A stretch of DNA of 64,000 nt from an uncultured Lachnospiraceae bacterium (GTDB lineage: Bacteria > Bacillota > Clostridia > Lachnospirales > Lachnospiraceae), in assembly GCA_947367855.1 (NCBI GenBank), contig CANBFE010000002.1:1-64000 (forward strand), read 5' to 3'. The notes under the pieces are model-generated. The model was given only the letters and a program-made list of their open reading frames with translations, ran no database searches and was not told where the DNA came from. Positions 52,076-60,859 of this stretch are shown in pieces (positions within the stretch are counted from its first letter, which is position 1; every line of letters begins with the position of its first letter). A program made the translations under genes and the position numbers.

Positions 52076-52096
52076 TAGTTAAGAGGGAGAAAGAGT

Positions 52097-53083
52097 ATGA
52101 AGATCATAGAGACGAGAAAATTGTCCAAAACATACCGCAGAGTCGTCAGGGGCGAGGGGCTGCGGGGGAGTATCCGCAGTCTGGTTAAAAGGCAGTATGA
52201 AAGCAGGGAGGCCGTAAAGAATCTGGACTTAACCGTGGAGGAGGGGGAGTTTATAGGACTTATCGGGCCAAACGGCGCAGGGAAAACTACCCTGGCCAAA
52301 ATGCTCACCGGGATCATTGCCCCCACAGGGGGAGAGATCAGTGTAATGGGGTATTATCCTAACGATTTAAAGAATGAATTTAAACGTCAGTACGCTATTG
52401 TTATGGGGCAGAAGAGTCAGCTGTTCTTTGAACTGACGACGAATGATACACTGGGATTGTTCAGGGAGATTTACGGGTTGAGCGAGAGGGAGTTTCGGGA
52501 GACAAAGGCGTATTTTACGGAATTGTTCGGGGTGGAAAAGCTGCTGGACGTTCAGGTGCGGACGCTGTCTCTGGGAGAGCGGATGAAGATGGAGCTGATG
52601 GCTGCGCTGCTTCACAATCCCAGGATTTTATTTCTGGATGAACCCACTATTGGTCTGGACGCCGTCGCCTCCAGGCAGATTCGTAAATTTCTGTGGGAGA
52701 TCAACCGGAAGAAGGGCACTACCATTCTGCTCACTTCCCACTATATGGAGGATATCAGGGCGCTCTGTGACCGCTCCATTGTGATTAATCACGGAACCAA
52801 GATCTATGACGGCAGCACGGATGCGCTTTTTGAAAAATACCAGAAAGAGCGTCAGATTTCCGTGAGCTTCCGTCAGCCTGTGGGAGAGATCGTCTTGCCG
52901 GAAGGGGCGGCGGTCAGGGAGGAGAGTCCTTACAAAAAGGTCATTCGCATCCGGAAGGAACAGTCAGGAGAGCTTCTGCAGAGACTGATGGAATACCATC
53001 CAAGTGATCTTACTGTGGAGGAGGATGAGATCGGAAGGGTTGCGGAGCGGATTTATGCCGAGGGCGCCCTGGGACAGGAATAA
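52097..53083 (+). CDS. ABC-2 type exporter, ATP-binding protein
   Basis: A 328-residue ATPase. Walker A is GPNGAGKT, the signature is LSLGERMK and Walker B is ILFLDEPTIGLD; the switch His is in LTSHYMED. A ~80-residue C-terminal extension follows the core. It is followed by two permease genes, as in exporters of the viologen/daunorubicin type. AAGAGGGAGAAAGAG precedes the ATG. The substrate is unknown. Confidence 0.92.
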   Translation: MKIIETRKLSKTYRRVVRGEGLRGSIRSLVKRQYESREAVKNLDLTVEEGEFIGLIGPNGAGKTTLAKMLTGIIAPTGGEISVMGYYPNDLKNEFKRQYAIVMGQKSQLFFELTTNDTLGLFREIYGLSEREFRETKAYFTELFGVEKLLDVQVRTLSLGERMKMELMAALLHNPRILFLDEPTIGLDAVASRQIRKFLWEINRKKGTTILLTSHYMEDIRALCDRSIVINHGTKIYDGSTDALFEKYQKERQISVSFRQPVGEIVLPEGAAVREESPYKKVIRIRKEQSGELLQRLMEYHPSDLTVEEDEIGRVAERIYAEGALGQE

Positions 53084-53139
53084 CCCGGGAGACTGACCGT
53101 GGGAGAAAATATGGGAAAAAATATAAAGGAGTGTAAAAA

Positions 53140-53934
53140 ATGAGAAAATACAGAGAGGTGATGCGCGTCTACCTGAAGGCGCAGCTTGCATGGCGGGCGG
53201 ATGTGGCCTTCAGTATGCTGTTTACCGTGTCAAAGGTTTTGTTTGCCTGGCTGTTGTGGGGGATGGTTTTCCGGGAAAGGGATACGGTGGCGGATTTCAC
53301 TTTTCATGGGATGCTGTCTTACTATATTGTCAGTTCCTTTTTGCATCAGCTGGAGATGTCCCAGGGCATCAGCGGGGAAATCAGCGCCAGGATAAGAAAC
53401 GGCACTTTGTCCAATTACCTTGTTCTGCCTGTGAATATGGAAGGGTATTTTGCAGCCATGGAAGCGGGAGTGGTGCTGTTTTACTTATTTTTTGACCTGT
53501 CTGCCGCTGTGGTCTGGGTGTTTGTTTTCCGGATTCAGCTGGCGTTTACCCATAGCGCGGGACTTTTTATCTGTGCGATGGTGATGGCCCTGATGGGACT
53601 GTTCTTTATGGTGCAGCTGAACTATTTTCTGGGAATACTGACATTAAAATACGAGGAAATAAGCACATTTCTGATGATTAAGGATAATCTGGCAGCTTTG
53701 GTGACGGGAAGCCTTGTACCGTTGGCCCTGTTTCCGGAAGCTCTGGTGGCGGGGATGAGGCTGCTGCCCTTTTACTATGTGACCTATCTGCCCTCCATGC
53801 TCTTCACCGGGCGATGCGGGGACGAGGTAGTGAGGGGGCTTGTGATTCTGGGCGCCTGGTGCGTGCTGCTGCAGGGCGTAATCCGGGTTACATGGAGAAA
53901 ATACCGTATAAAATATGACGGTGTAGGGACATGA
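53140..53934 (+). CDS. ABC-2 type permease 1
   Basis: A 264-residue membrane protein with six predicted helices. It begins REVMRVYLKAQLAWRADVAFSMLFTVSKVLFAWLLWGMVF and includes VSSFLHQLEMSQGISGEISARIRNGTLSNYLVLPVNM, the typical coupling region of ABC-2 family (PF06182-like) permeases. AAAGGAG precedes the ATG. It probably forms a heterodimer with the gene at 54112. Confidence 0.85.
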   Translation: MRKYREVMRVYLKAQLAWRADVAFSMLFTVSKVLFAWLLWGMVFRERDTVADFTFHGMLSYYIVSSFLHQLEMSQGISGEISARIRNGTLSNYLVLPVNMEGYFAAMEAGVVLFYLFFDLSAAVVWVFVFRIQLAFTHSAGLFICAMVMALMGLFFMVQLNYFLGILTLKYEEISTFLMIKDNLAALVTGSLVPLALFPEALVAGMRLLPFYYVTYLPSMLFTGRCGDEVVRGLVILGAWCVLLQGVIRVTWRKYRIKYDGVGT

Positions 53935-53960
53935 GGAATCCACAGGCGGTTGTGAAAGCA

Positions 53961-54072
53961 GGGGTAAGAAGCAGGACCCGGAGGGACCGGGGTAAGGAGC
54001 AGGACCCGGAGAGACCGGGAAAAGAAGCAGGCCCTGGAGAGACAGGGAGAAGAAGCAGGACCCGGAGAGGCA
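53961..54072 (+). repeat. 28-bp minisatellite between permease genes
   Basis: Four head-to-tail units start at 53961, 53989, 54017 and 54045, with a partial fifth at 54073. The core is GAAGCAGGACCCGGAGAGACC. The array fills most of the 177-base gap between the two permeases. The frame crossing it (Arg/Glu/Gly-rich) is unlikely to be a protein. Confidence 0.85.
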
Positions 54073-54111
54073 GGGGGCAGAAGGGTTGGAATACGGTTAC
54101 AGGGAGGCAGC

Positions 54112-54900
54112 ATGAAAAATTTCAGAGTATTTAAAGCATTATTGAAAATCAGGTTCCAGAACCTGATGATGTTCCGGTTGGGGTTCTGGGGACCGTTCTT
54201 TGTGGACGGCAGTTTGTTTTTGATTCAGTTGGTAATATTTGACGCGATTTACGCCAATGTGGAGCGGATCGGCAGTTGGGGACGGGGGGAGATGATTCTG
54301 TATATCGGCACTTTTTCCCTGATCAATGCCGTAAATATGGCAGTGTACTTTTTCGGGGTCAACGGAATTGTGGGAAAGATTAAGAGCGGGGTCATGGATC
54401 TGTACCTGACCAAACCTGTGAGTCCTCTGTTCCGCCTTACCTTTGAATGCATGAATCCGGGTTCTCTGCCGCTGCTGCTTTTGAGCGGAGTCATTATCGG
54501 TTACGGGGTCCGGACGGCGGGCATCAGGCTGACGTGGGGAAGGGTTTTGGTATATCTCTTTTTCCTGGCGCTGATGATTCTGCTTTATTACGAGATGGAA
54601 GTGCTTATCCGTTCCGTGGCTTTTTATCTGGTGTCCAATGCCAGAATGGAGCAGCTGGAGGAAATGGGACTGGAATTATGTATGAATCTGCCCGGAATAG
54701 CGTTTTACGGCGTTTACAAGGTGATTTTTTACGGAATCCTGCCTTACGGGATTATGGCCACCCTGCCGGTGCAGGGACTGTTGGGAGAGATGAGCCCGGG
54801 TCTGGCGCTCCACGGCGTGGGGGTGGTGTGCGTTTTCAGCGCAATTACGGCATTTGTCTGGAGAAACGGAATGCGCCATTATAACAGCGCCAGTTCTTGA
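54112..54900 (+). CDS. ABC-2 type permease 2 (DUF990-like)
   Basis: A 262-residue membrane protein with six predicted helices. It includes RLGFWGPFFVDGSLFLIQLVIFDAIY, the coupling element GVNGIVGKIKSGVMDLYLTKPVSPLFRLTFE and a helical remainder, as in DUF990/ABC-2 permeases. GGGAGG precedes the ATG. It completes a three-gene exporter with the two upstream genes. Confidence 0.85.
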   Translation: MKNFRVFKALLKIRFQNLMMFRLGFWGPFFVDGSLFLIQLVIFDAIYANVERIGSWGRGEMILYIGTFSLINAVNMAVYFFGVNGIVGKIKSGVMDLYLTKPVSPLFRLTFECMNPGSLPLLLLSGVIIGYGVRTAGIRLTWGRVLVYLFFLALMILLYYEMEVLIRSVAFYLVSNARMEQLEEMGLELCMNLPGIAFYGVYKVIFYGILPYGIMATLPVQGLLGEMSPGLALHGVGVVCVFSAITAFVWRNGMRHYNSASS

Positions 54901-54930
54901 TATTATTCGATAAGCGAAAGGAGAAACGAA

Positions 54931-56973
54931 ATGATACAGACGGAAATCAGTTTGGAATTTGACAAAATAAAGGCAAAATGGAGGGAATGCGCCCTGACGG
55001 AAGCGGCCGGGAAGAAAATAGAGGACGCAGGCATGATTCTGTCCGAGACGGAACTGGCCGGGAGGCTGCGGGAGACCACAGAGAGCAGGCAGATGTTGGA
55101 AAAATGCGGTACGCCGCCTTTGGTGTCCCTGGAGGGGATAGAGGAGATCCTGACTGCAGCGGAGAAAGGGATGTGCCTGACGCCGGAGGAACTGGAGCAG
55201 ATGGCCGGGGCCTTTGTGGCGGTAAAGCGGCTGAAAGATTATCTGGAGCGGGGAAAATCCCAGGGAATTCCCCTGGCCTATTACGAGGAGAACCTGGAGC
55301 CTCTGGAGGAACTGCGGGAGCAGCTGCGGTATCAGATCCGGAACGGGCAGGTATCCGACAATGCCTCCCGACTGCTGAAAACCCTCCGGGGAGATATCCT
55401 GCGGGCGGAGGACAGAATGCGGGAGAAGGCGGAGGCTGTCATGCGGGCCAATAAGGAATGTATGTCCGATCAGTTCAGCACCATCCGAAACGGCCATGTG
55501 TGTATTCCGGTAAAAAAGGAGTATAAATTCAAGATCAGCGGAATTCTCATAGACAAATCTTCCACGGGGAATACCCTGTTTATAGAACCCTCCGCCGCGG
55601 GAAAGTTTTATGAGGAGCTGCAGGAGCTTCGCATTGACGAGGAAAACGAGGTTCGGCGGATTCTGTATGAGCTAAGCGCGCTGATTGCGGAGAACGGGGA
55701 AGCCATGGTACAGAACATCCGGATGATGGAGAAGTTGGATTTTATTTTTTCCAAGGGGAAGCTCTCGGAAAGCTATGACGGCAGGGAACCGAAAATCATC
55801 GGCGAAAGGCGTATTTTTCTGCGGAATGCCAGACATCCCCTGATGGACCGGGAGGTCTGCGTGCCGCTGCAGTTTTCCCTGGGAGACGGCGTAAACGGAA
55901 TTGTGATAACAGGACCCAATACGGGGGGCAAGACCGTGGCATTGAAGACCGTGGCGTTGAGCTGCCTGATGGCCCAGTGCGGGCTTCACATTGCCTGTAA
56001 GGAGGCGGAGATCTGTATGAACCGGAATATTCTCTGCGACATCGGGGACGGCCAGAATCTGTCGGAGAACCTGTCCACCTTCTCGGCCCATATCGTGAAT
56101 GTACTGGATATTCTCCGGAGGGTGACCCCGGAGAGCCTGGTGGTGATGGATGAGCTTGGCTCCGGCACGGACCCTGCAGAGGGCATGGGGATTGCGGTGG
56201 CCATTCTGGAGGAGCTGAAGAAGAGCGGGGCGCTGTTTCTGGTCACCACCCATTATCCGGAGGTGAAAACCTATGCGGAGCGGGAGGAAGGAATCGTCAA
56301 TGCCAGGATGACCTTTGACCGGGAGAATTTAAAGCCCCTGTACCGGATGGTGATCGGGGAGGCCGGGGAGAGCTGCGCCTTCTATATCGCCGAGAGACTG
56401 GGGATGCCCCTTTCCATGCTGCGCCGGGCCGCAAGGGAGGCCTACGGGGATGACGACTGCCGGGAGGGTGGTTTGGAAGGGCAGAAGGAGAGACGGCAGG
56501 GAGACACTGGGAGAGACAGAGGGAAAACATTGGGGGATGGAGAACGCAGGGAGGAATGCCCGGCAGCGGAGAGAAAGGACGGGGCATGTGCGCCGGGCCA
56601 ACAGCCGGAGAGTGCGTTTTCCCTGGAAGGACTGAAAAAAGAGTTCGTTCCCCGTATAGAGCGGGCCAGAACCGGAGCCTCGAAAAAGCAGGCCGCCTCA
56701 TTCCGCAGGGGCGACAGCGTCATGGTCTTTCCGGACAGGAAAATCGGCATTGTCTGTGAGCCGGTGAATGATAAGGGTGTGCTGCGGGTACAGCTGCCTG
56801 GGAAAAAGATCTGGATCAGCCACAAGAGAGTGAAGCTTCAGGTGGCGGCGGAAGAGCTGTATCCGGAGGATTACGATTTTTCGATTATTTTCGACACGGT
56901 GGAGAACCGGAAGCTGCGGCATCAGATGGAGCGGAAGTATGTGGAGGGCGCGGAGATTCGGGAGGACAGTTAA
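54931..56973 (+). CDS. MutS2-like ATPase lacking the Smr domain
   Basis: A 680-residue MutS-family protein. The core (LDFIFSKGKLSE ... ARHPLMDREVCVPLQFSLGDGVNGIVITGPNTGGKT, Walker A GPNTGGKT) and the dimer ATPase segments (DIGDGQNLSENLSTFSAHI; VVMDELGSGTDPAEG; LVTTHYPE) match MutS2. A low-complexity charged segment (~510-555) precedes a short beta-rich C-terminus (VMVFPDRKIGIVCEPVNDKG) resembling the KOW-like part. The C-terminal Smr nuclease domain of typical ~790-residue MutS2 is missing. GAAAGGAGAAACG precedes the ATG. Confidence 0.88.
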   Translation: MIQTEISLEFDKIKAKWRECALTEAAGKKIEDAGMILSETELAGRLRETTESRQMLEKCGTPPLVSLEGIEEILTAAEKGMCLTPEELEQMAGAFVAVKRLKDYLERGKSQGIPLAYYEENLEPLEELREQLRYQIRNGQVSDNASRLLKTLRGDILRAEDRMREKAEAVMRANKECMSDQFSTIRNGHVCIPVKKEYKFKISGILIDKSSTGNTLFIEPSAAGKFYEELQELRIDEENEVRRILYELSALIAENGEAMVQNIRMMEKLDFIFSKGKLSESYDGREPKIIGERRIFLRNARHPLMDREVCVPLQFSLGDGVNGIVITGPNTGGKTVALKTVALSCLMAQCGLHIACKEAEICMNRNILCDIGDGQNLSENLSTFSAHIVNVLDILRRVTPESLVVMDELGSGTDPAEGMGIAVAILEELKKSGALFLVTTHYPEVKTYAEREEGIVNARMTFDRENLKPLYRMVIGEAGESCAFYIAERLGMPLSMLRRAAREAYGDDDCREGGLEGQKERRQGDTGRDRGKTLGDGERREECPAAERKDGACAPGQQPESAFSLEGLKKEFVPRIERARTGASKKQAASFRRGDSVMVFPDRKIGIVCEPVNDKGVLRVQLPGKKIWISHKRVKLQVAAEELYPEDYDFSIIFDTVENRKLRHQMERKYVEGAEIREDS

Positions 56974-57013
56974 AAATCAATCCCGGCGGCTGCAGGCATT
57001 TGCGATTTCGGTC

Positions 57014-57042
57014 TATACAGACATATGTTCGTATGTTAGAAT
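57014..57042 (+). promoter_or_regulatory. helicase promoter overlapping a LexA-like box
   Basis: TATACA (57014-57019) and an extended -10, TGT-TAGAAT (57034-57042), have a 17-base spacer. CAGAC-ATAT-GTTCG (57018-57031) inside it differs from the Firmicute LexA box at two positions. Confidence 0.4.
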
Positions 57043-57079
57043 GGAAGCATATCGAGCATAAGGAATGCGGAGGCTGAAT

Positions 57080-59875
57080 ATGGCGGATTTTATGGAAAAT
57101 CTCAATGAGCGGCAGCGGGAGGCGGTTTTGGAGACGGAAGGCTATGTGCGGGTAATTGCCGGAGCAGGCAGCGGCAAGACCAAGCTGTTGGTAAGCCGTT
57201 ATGCCTATCTGGTACAGGACTACGGAATCGATTCTGCAAACATATTATGTGTTACTTTTACCAATAAGGCCGCCGGGGAGATGAAGAAAAGAATCAGGGG
57301 GATTATCGGGGAGCACAATGATGTGAGTCTGATCTGTACCTATCACGGCTTCTGCAACCGGCTTCTGCGGGAGAATCCGGAAAAGCTGTTTCTGAACAGA
57401 CAGTTTCAGATCATTGATACGGGACAGCAGAAGGCAATTTTGGGTGAAATCTACCAGAAACTGGAGCTGAAACTGGATCATGCCACATTTGAGTCCATAC
57501 TGCGGAAGGTGGGATATGCCAAAAAGGATATGCGCTATGTGGCAAAAATGTGCAATCCGCGCCCCTGCCGGATTCTGGACGAGATGAAAGACCGGGATGA
57601 CCAGATTGTCGAGGAATTTCTTCAGAGACAGAAGGCCACCTATTCCCTGGACTTTCATGACCTGATCGCGTTTGCCATCTATCTGTTGGAGACGGACAGG
57701 GAGGTGCGTGAGAAGTGGCAGGAAAGGCTGAATTACATTATGGTGGACGAGTTTCAGGACAGTTCCTCCGTGGAAATGAGGTTGGTGGAAATCCTGTCAG
57801 GCATGTACCGGAACCTGATGATTGTAGGGGACCCGGACCAGAATATTTACGAGTGGAGGGGATCTGATGTGGGGCTTCTGGTGGATTTTGACAAGAAGCA
57901 TGTACCCACCAAAACCATTATACTGAACCAGAATTACAGATCCACGCCCCAGATTCTGCAGTGCGCAAACACCCTGATAGAGAAGAACGAATTGAGGCTG
58001 AAAAAAGATCTGTTCACAGAGAACCCGGCAGGCGCGCCGGTGGTCCACTATCATTCCAGGGATGACTATGAGGAGATGGATCAGGTCATTGCCAACATCA
58101 GGAAACTGCAGGAGAAGGAGGGCCTGCAGTATTCCGATTTTGCCATTATCTACCGTTCCGGTTTTCTGTCCCGCGTAGCGGAGAAGAAGTTGGTGGAGAA
58201 GAATATTCCCTACGAGATATTCGGCGGCGTACGCTTTTTTCAGAGGATGGAAATTCTGGATATTCTGGCGTATTTGAAGCTGATTGCCTATGATGACGAC
58301 GCATCTTTCCGCAGGATTGTGAACACGCCCAGGAGAAGATTCGGGCGGGCGAAGATGAATCTGTTGGAGCGGCTGCGGGAGCAGAACGGACAGGCATATG
58401 AGACGGCGTCCCTGTTTGCGGCGCTTGCCGGGGAGCTTGGGCAGAGGGAGTTTCAGGGAAGCGATGTGGGAGATTTTGTCCGGTTTATTCAGCAAATGCG
58501 CAGAAGCTACCGGGAGAAGCGGATATCGGATATTGTAAACCAGGTAACCAGTGAAACCGGCTATGAGAGCTATATCCGGGAACTGGGAGATGAGGAGCGT
58601 TTGGACAACCTGGCGGAATTTAAGCGGCTTGCCAATGAGTTCGAGCGGGAATTCGGCGAGAATGTGAGCCTGGAGGGATTTCTGCAGCAGATTGTCCTGC
58701 AGTCCCAGGAGGACAGTGATGAAGACAGAAATACAGTCAAACTGATGACAATCCATTCCGCCAAGGGACTTGAGTTCCCGGCGGTGTTTATCCTGGGCTT
58801 TACGGAGGGGGTATTTCCCTCTGCAAAAACCGTTGGCGACAGGAAGAAGCTTGGTCTGGAGGAAGAGAGAAGGCTCTGCTATGTGGCGATCACCAGGGCG
58901 GAAAGGCATCTGTTTTTGATGGAGTCCGAAGGCCTCTCCGACAATGGGATGAAGAAACTGGTCTCCCGTTTTCTGGAGGAAATAGGAGAGGAAAATTATG
59001 TGAGAATCGGGCGGATTTCGGAGGAGCTGAAACGGGAAAGCAGGGGATATGCGGCAAAAATAAACCGGGAAATGCAGATTGAGCCTGTGGACGGCAGCAA
59101 GGCCGTCGGGGATGCCGTGGAGCATCATGTTTTCGGCAGAGGAACGATTCTGGGGATCGATGGGAAGCGGGGAAGTTATTCCATAAAATTTGACAAACTG
59201 CAGTTTCCCAGAAACATTTCCAGTGCTTATTTCCGAAAGGAGCATGTGGACCTGCGGCAGGAGTCCGGAGAGAAGCCCACAGGGGAAACCGGGAAAAAGG
59301 AAGAGGCAGAGCCTCCCGGGGCGTCCTGCGGAGTGACCAGGAAGGAGCCGGAGAAGCCAAAGGCTTCCAATCTGTGGAAGCGGGAGGATGTGCCGCATTC
59401 GGGCTGGACCTGTGTGGGGGTGGAGGATTTGGGCGCTCCTGTGGGTATCTGCCAGATGTGCGGCAGCCAAATCATCCGCTATGCCCATCAGATGGAGCAT
59501 CCCCAGTATGGCAGCCTGTCTGTGGGATGTGTCTGCGCAGGCAGAATGGAGGGGAACGCGGAGGCTGCAAAGCACCGGGAGGCAGAGTTTAAAAAGACGC
59601 AGTCCAGGCGGCTTCGTTTTCTTCAGCGCAAATGGAAGCAGTCCCAAAAGGGAAATGAATACCTCAAGACGGAGGGGCATGTTGTCGTATTGTACTGCTG
59701 TAGTAAAAACGGGCGGGATTCACAGAATTCCCGGGAGGGGAATACCATGAAGGGAGCGTCCGTGTGGAAATATGCCGTTGATAATGTGTTCTGCCGAAAT
59801 GTGTACACAACCAGGGAGAAGGCGATATCAGGAGCTTTTGACGCATTGGAGGAACTGCGGAAGAAGCAGGGGTAA
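57080..59875 (+). CDS. UvrD/PcrA-type helicase with extra C-terminal Cys-rich domain
   Basis: A 931-residue SF1A helicase. ATG at 57080 follows GCGGAGG. Walker A is AGAGSGKT; motif II is MVDEFQDSS; motif III is GDPDQNIYEWRGSD; motif VI is CYVAITRAERHLFL. After the motor, a small KOW/tudor-like segment (VEHHVFGRGTILGIDGKRGSYSIKFDKLQFPR) ends near residue 715. A further ~160 residues hold CxxC (CQMC), HxMEHP, GCVCAG and a basic EYLKTEGHVVVLY region. I have seen this arrangement as an isolated domain, but its function is unknown to me. Confidence 0.9.
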   Translation: MADFMENLNERQREAVLETEGYVRVIAGAGSGKTKLLVSRYAYLVQDYGIDSANILCVTFTNKAAGEMKKRIRGIIGEHNDVSLICTYHGFCNRLLRENPEKLFLNRQFQIIDTGQQKAILGEIYQKLELKLDHATFESILRKVGYAKKDMRYVAKMCNPRPCRILDEMKDRDDQIVEEFLQRQKATYSLDFHDLIAFAIYLLETDREVREKWQERLNYIMVDEFQDSSSVEMRLVEILSGMYRNLMIVGDPDQNIYEWRGSDVGLLVDFDKKHVPTKTIILNQNYRSTPQILQCANTLIEKNELRLKKDLFTENPAGAPVVHYHSRDDYEEMDQVIANIRKLQEKEGLQYSDFAIIYRSGFLSRVAEKKLVEKNIPYEIFGGVRFFQRMEILDILAYLKLIAYDDDASFRRIVNTPRRRFGRAKMNLLERLREQNGQAYETASLFAALAGELGQREFQGSDVGDFVRFIQQMRRSYREKRISDIVNQVTSETGYESYIRELGDEERLDNLAEFKRLANEFEREFGENVSLEGFLQQIVLQSQEDSDEDRNTVKLMTIHSAKGLEFPAVFILGFTEGVFPSAKTVGDRKKLGLEEERRLCYVAITRAERHLFLMESEGLSDNGMKKLVSRFLEEIGEENYVRIGRISEELKRESRGYAAKINREMQIEPVDGSKAVGDAVEHHVFGRGTILGIDGKRGSYSIKFDKLQFPRNISSAYFRKEHVDLRQESGEKPTGETGKKEEAEPPGASCGVTRKEPEKPKASNLWKREDVPHSGWTCVGVEDLGAPVGICQMCGSQIIRYAHQMEHPQYGSLSVGCVCAGRMEGNAEAAKHREAEFKKTQSRRLRFLQRKWKQSQKGNEYLKTEGHVVVLYCCSKNGRDSQNSREGNTMKGASVWKYAVDNVFCRNVYTTREKAISGAFDALEELRKKQG

Positions 59876-59902
59876 ATATGATTTTATGGCAAAGGAGAAC
59901 AG

Positions 59903-60835
59903 ATGAGCAGAATATATACATCCGTTGATGCGCTGATCGGCAATACGCCGCTGTTGGAGCTGACGCGCATTCAGCGGGAAGAAAAACTGAAGGCACGAAT
60001 CCTGGCGAAACTGGAATATCTGAACCCGGCAGGCTCCGCCAAGGATAGGGTGGCCAAAGCAATGATCGACGACGGGGAGGCCAGGGGACTGCTGAAGCCC
60101 GGGTCCGTTATCATTGAGCCGACTTCCGGCAATACCGGCATAGGACTGGCTTCCGTGGCGGCGGCCCGGGGATACCGCGTCATTATCGTCATGCCGGATA
60201 CCATGAGCCAGGAGCGGCGTCAGCTGATGAAAGCCTACGGGGCGGAACTGGTGCTTACGGAGGGGGCACAGGGAATGAAGGGCGCCATCGCCAGGGCGGA
60301 GGAACTGAAAAAGGAGATACCGGACAGCTTTATTCCCGGCCAGTTCGTGAATCCGGCCAATCCCGCAGCCCATAAGGCGACGACAGGGCCGGAGATCTGG
60401 GAGGACACGGAGGGCAGTGTGGATATCTTTGTGGCAGGCGTGGGCACAGGCGGCACCATAACCGGTGTGGGCCAGTATCTGAAGAGCCGGAAGCCGGAGG
60501 TGAGGATTGTGGCTGTGGAGCCTGCGGCGTCTCCGGTGCTTGGCGGGGGCTGCGCAGGCGCCCACGGGATTCAGGGCATCGGCGCGGGATTCGTTCCGGA
60601 GGTCCTGGACACGGATATTTATGACGAGCTGATCGCGGTGGAAGACAGGGACGCTTTTGCCGCAGGCAGGCGCATGGGCAGGAGCGAGGGGATCCTGGTG
60701 GGAATATCCTCCGGTGCGGCCGTGTGGGCAGCCCTTCAATTGGCAAAGCGGCCGGAGAACCAGGGAAAAACCATTGTGGCGCTGCTTCCCGATACCGGGG
60801 ACAGGTATCTGTCCACAGCTATGTTTGAGGAGTGA
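59903..60835 (+). CDS. cysK: cysteine synthase A
   Basis: A 310-residue PLP enzyme making cysteine from O-acetylserine and sulfide. The PLP lysine is in NPAGSAKDRVA, the phosphate loop is PTSGNTGIGL, and GTGGTITGVG and GISSGAAV are intact. AAAGGAGAACAG precedes the ATG. No other sulfur gene is adjacent. It converges with the M56 gene. Confidence 0.97.
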   Translation: MSRIYTSVDALIGNTPLLELTRIQREEKLKARILAKLEYLNPAGSAKDRVAKAMIDDGEARGLLKPGSVIIEPTSGNTGIGLASVAAARGYRVIIVMPDTMSQERRQLMKAYGAELVLTEGAQGMKGAIARAEELKKEIPDSFIPGQFVNPANPAAHKATTGPEIWEDTEGSVDIFVAGVGTGGTITGVGQYLKSRKPEVRIVAVEPAASPVLGGGCAGAHGIQGIGAGFVPEVLDTDIYDELIAVEDRDAFAAGRRMGRSEGILVGISSGAAVWAALQLAKRPENQGKTIVALLPDTGDRYLSTAMFEE

Positions 60836-60859
60836 CAGCAGCACGGATTTTCTATTGCC

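Noticed and set aside
53931..54134. Arg/Glu/Gly-rich 67-residue frame between the permeases
   Set aside because: Its content is produced by the 28-bp tandem repeat. It has no ribosome site and overlaps the next gene.
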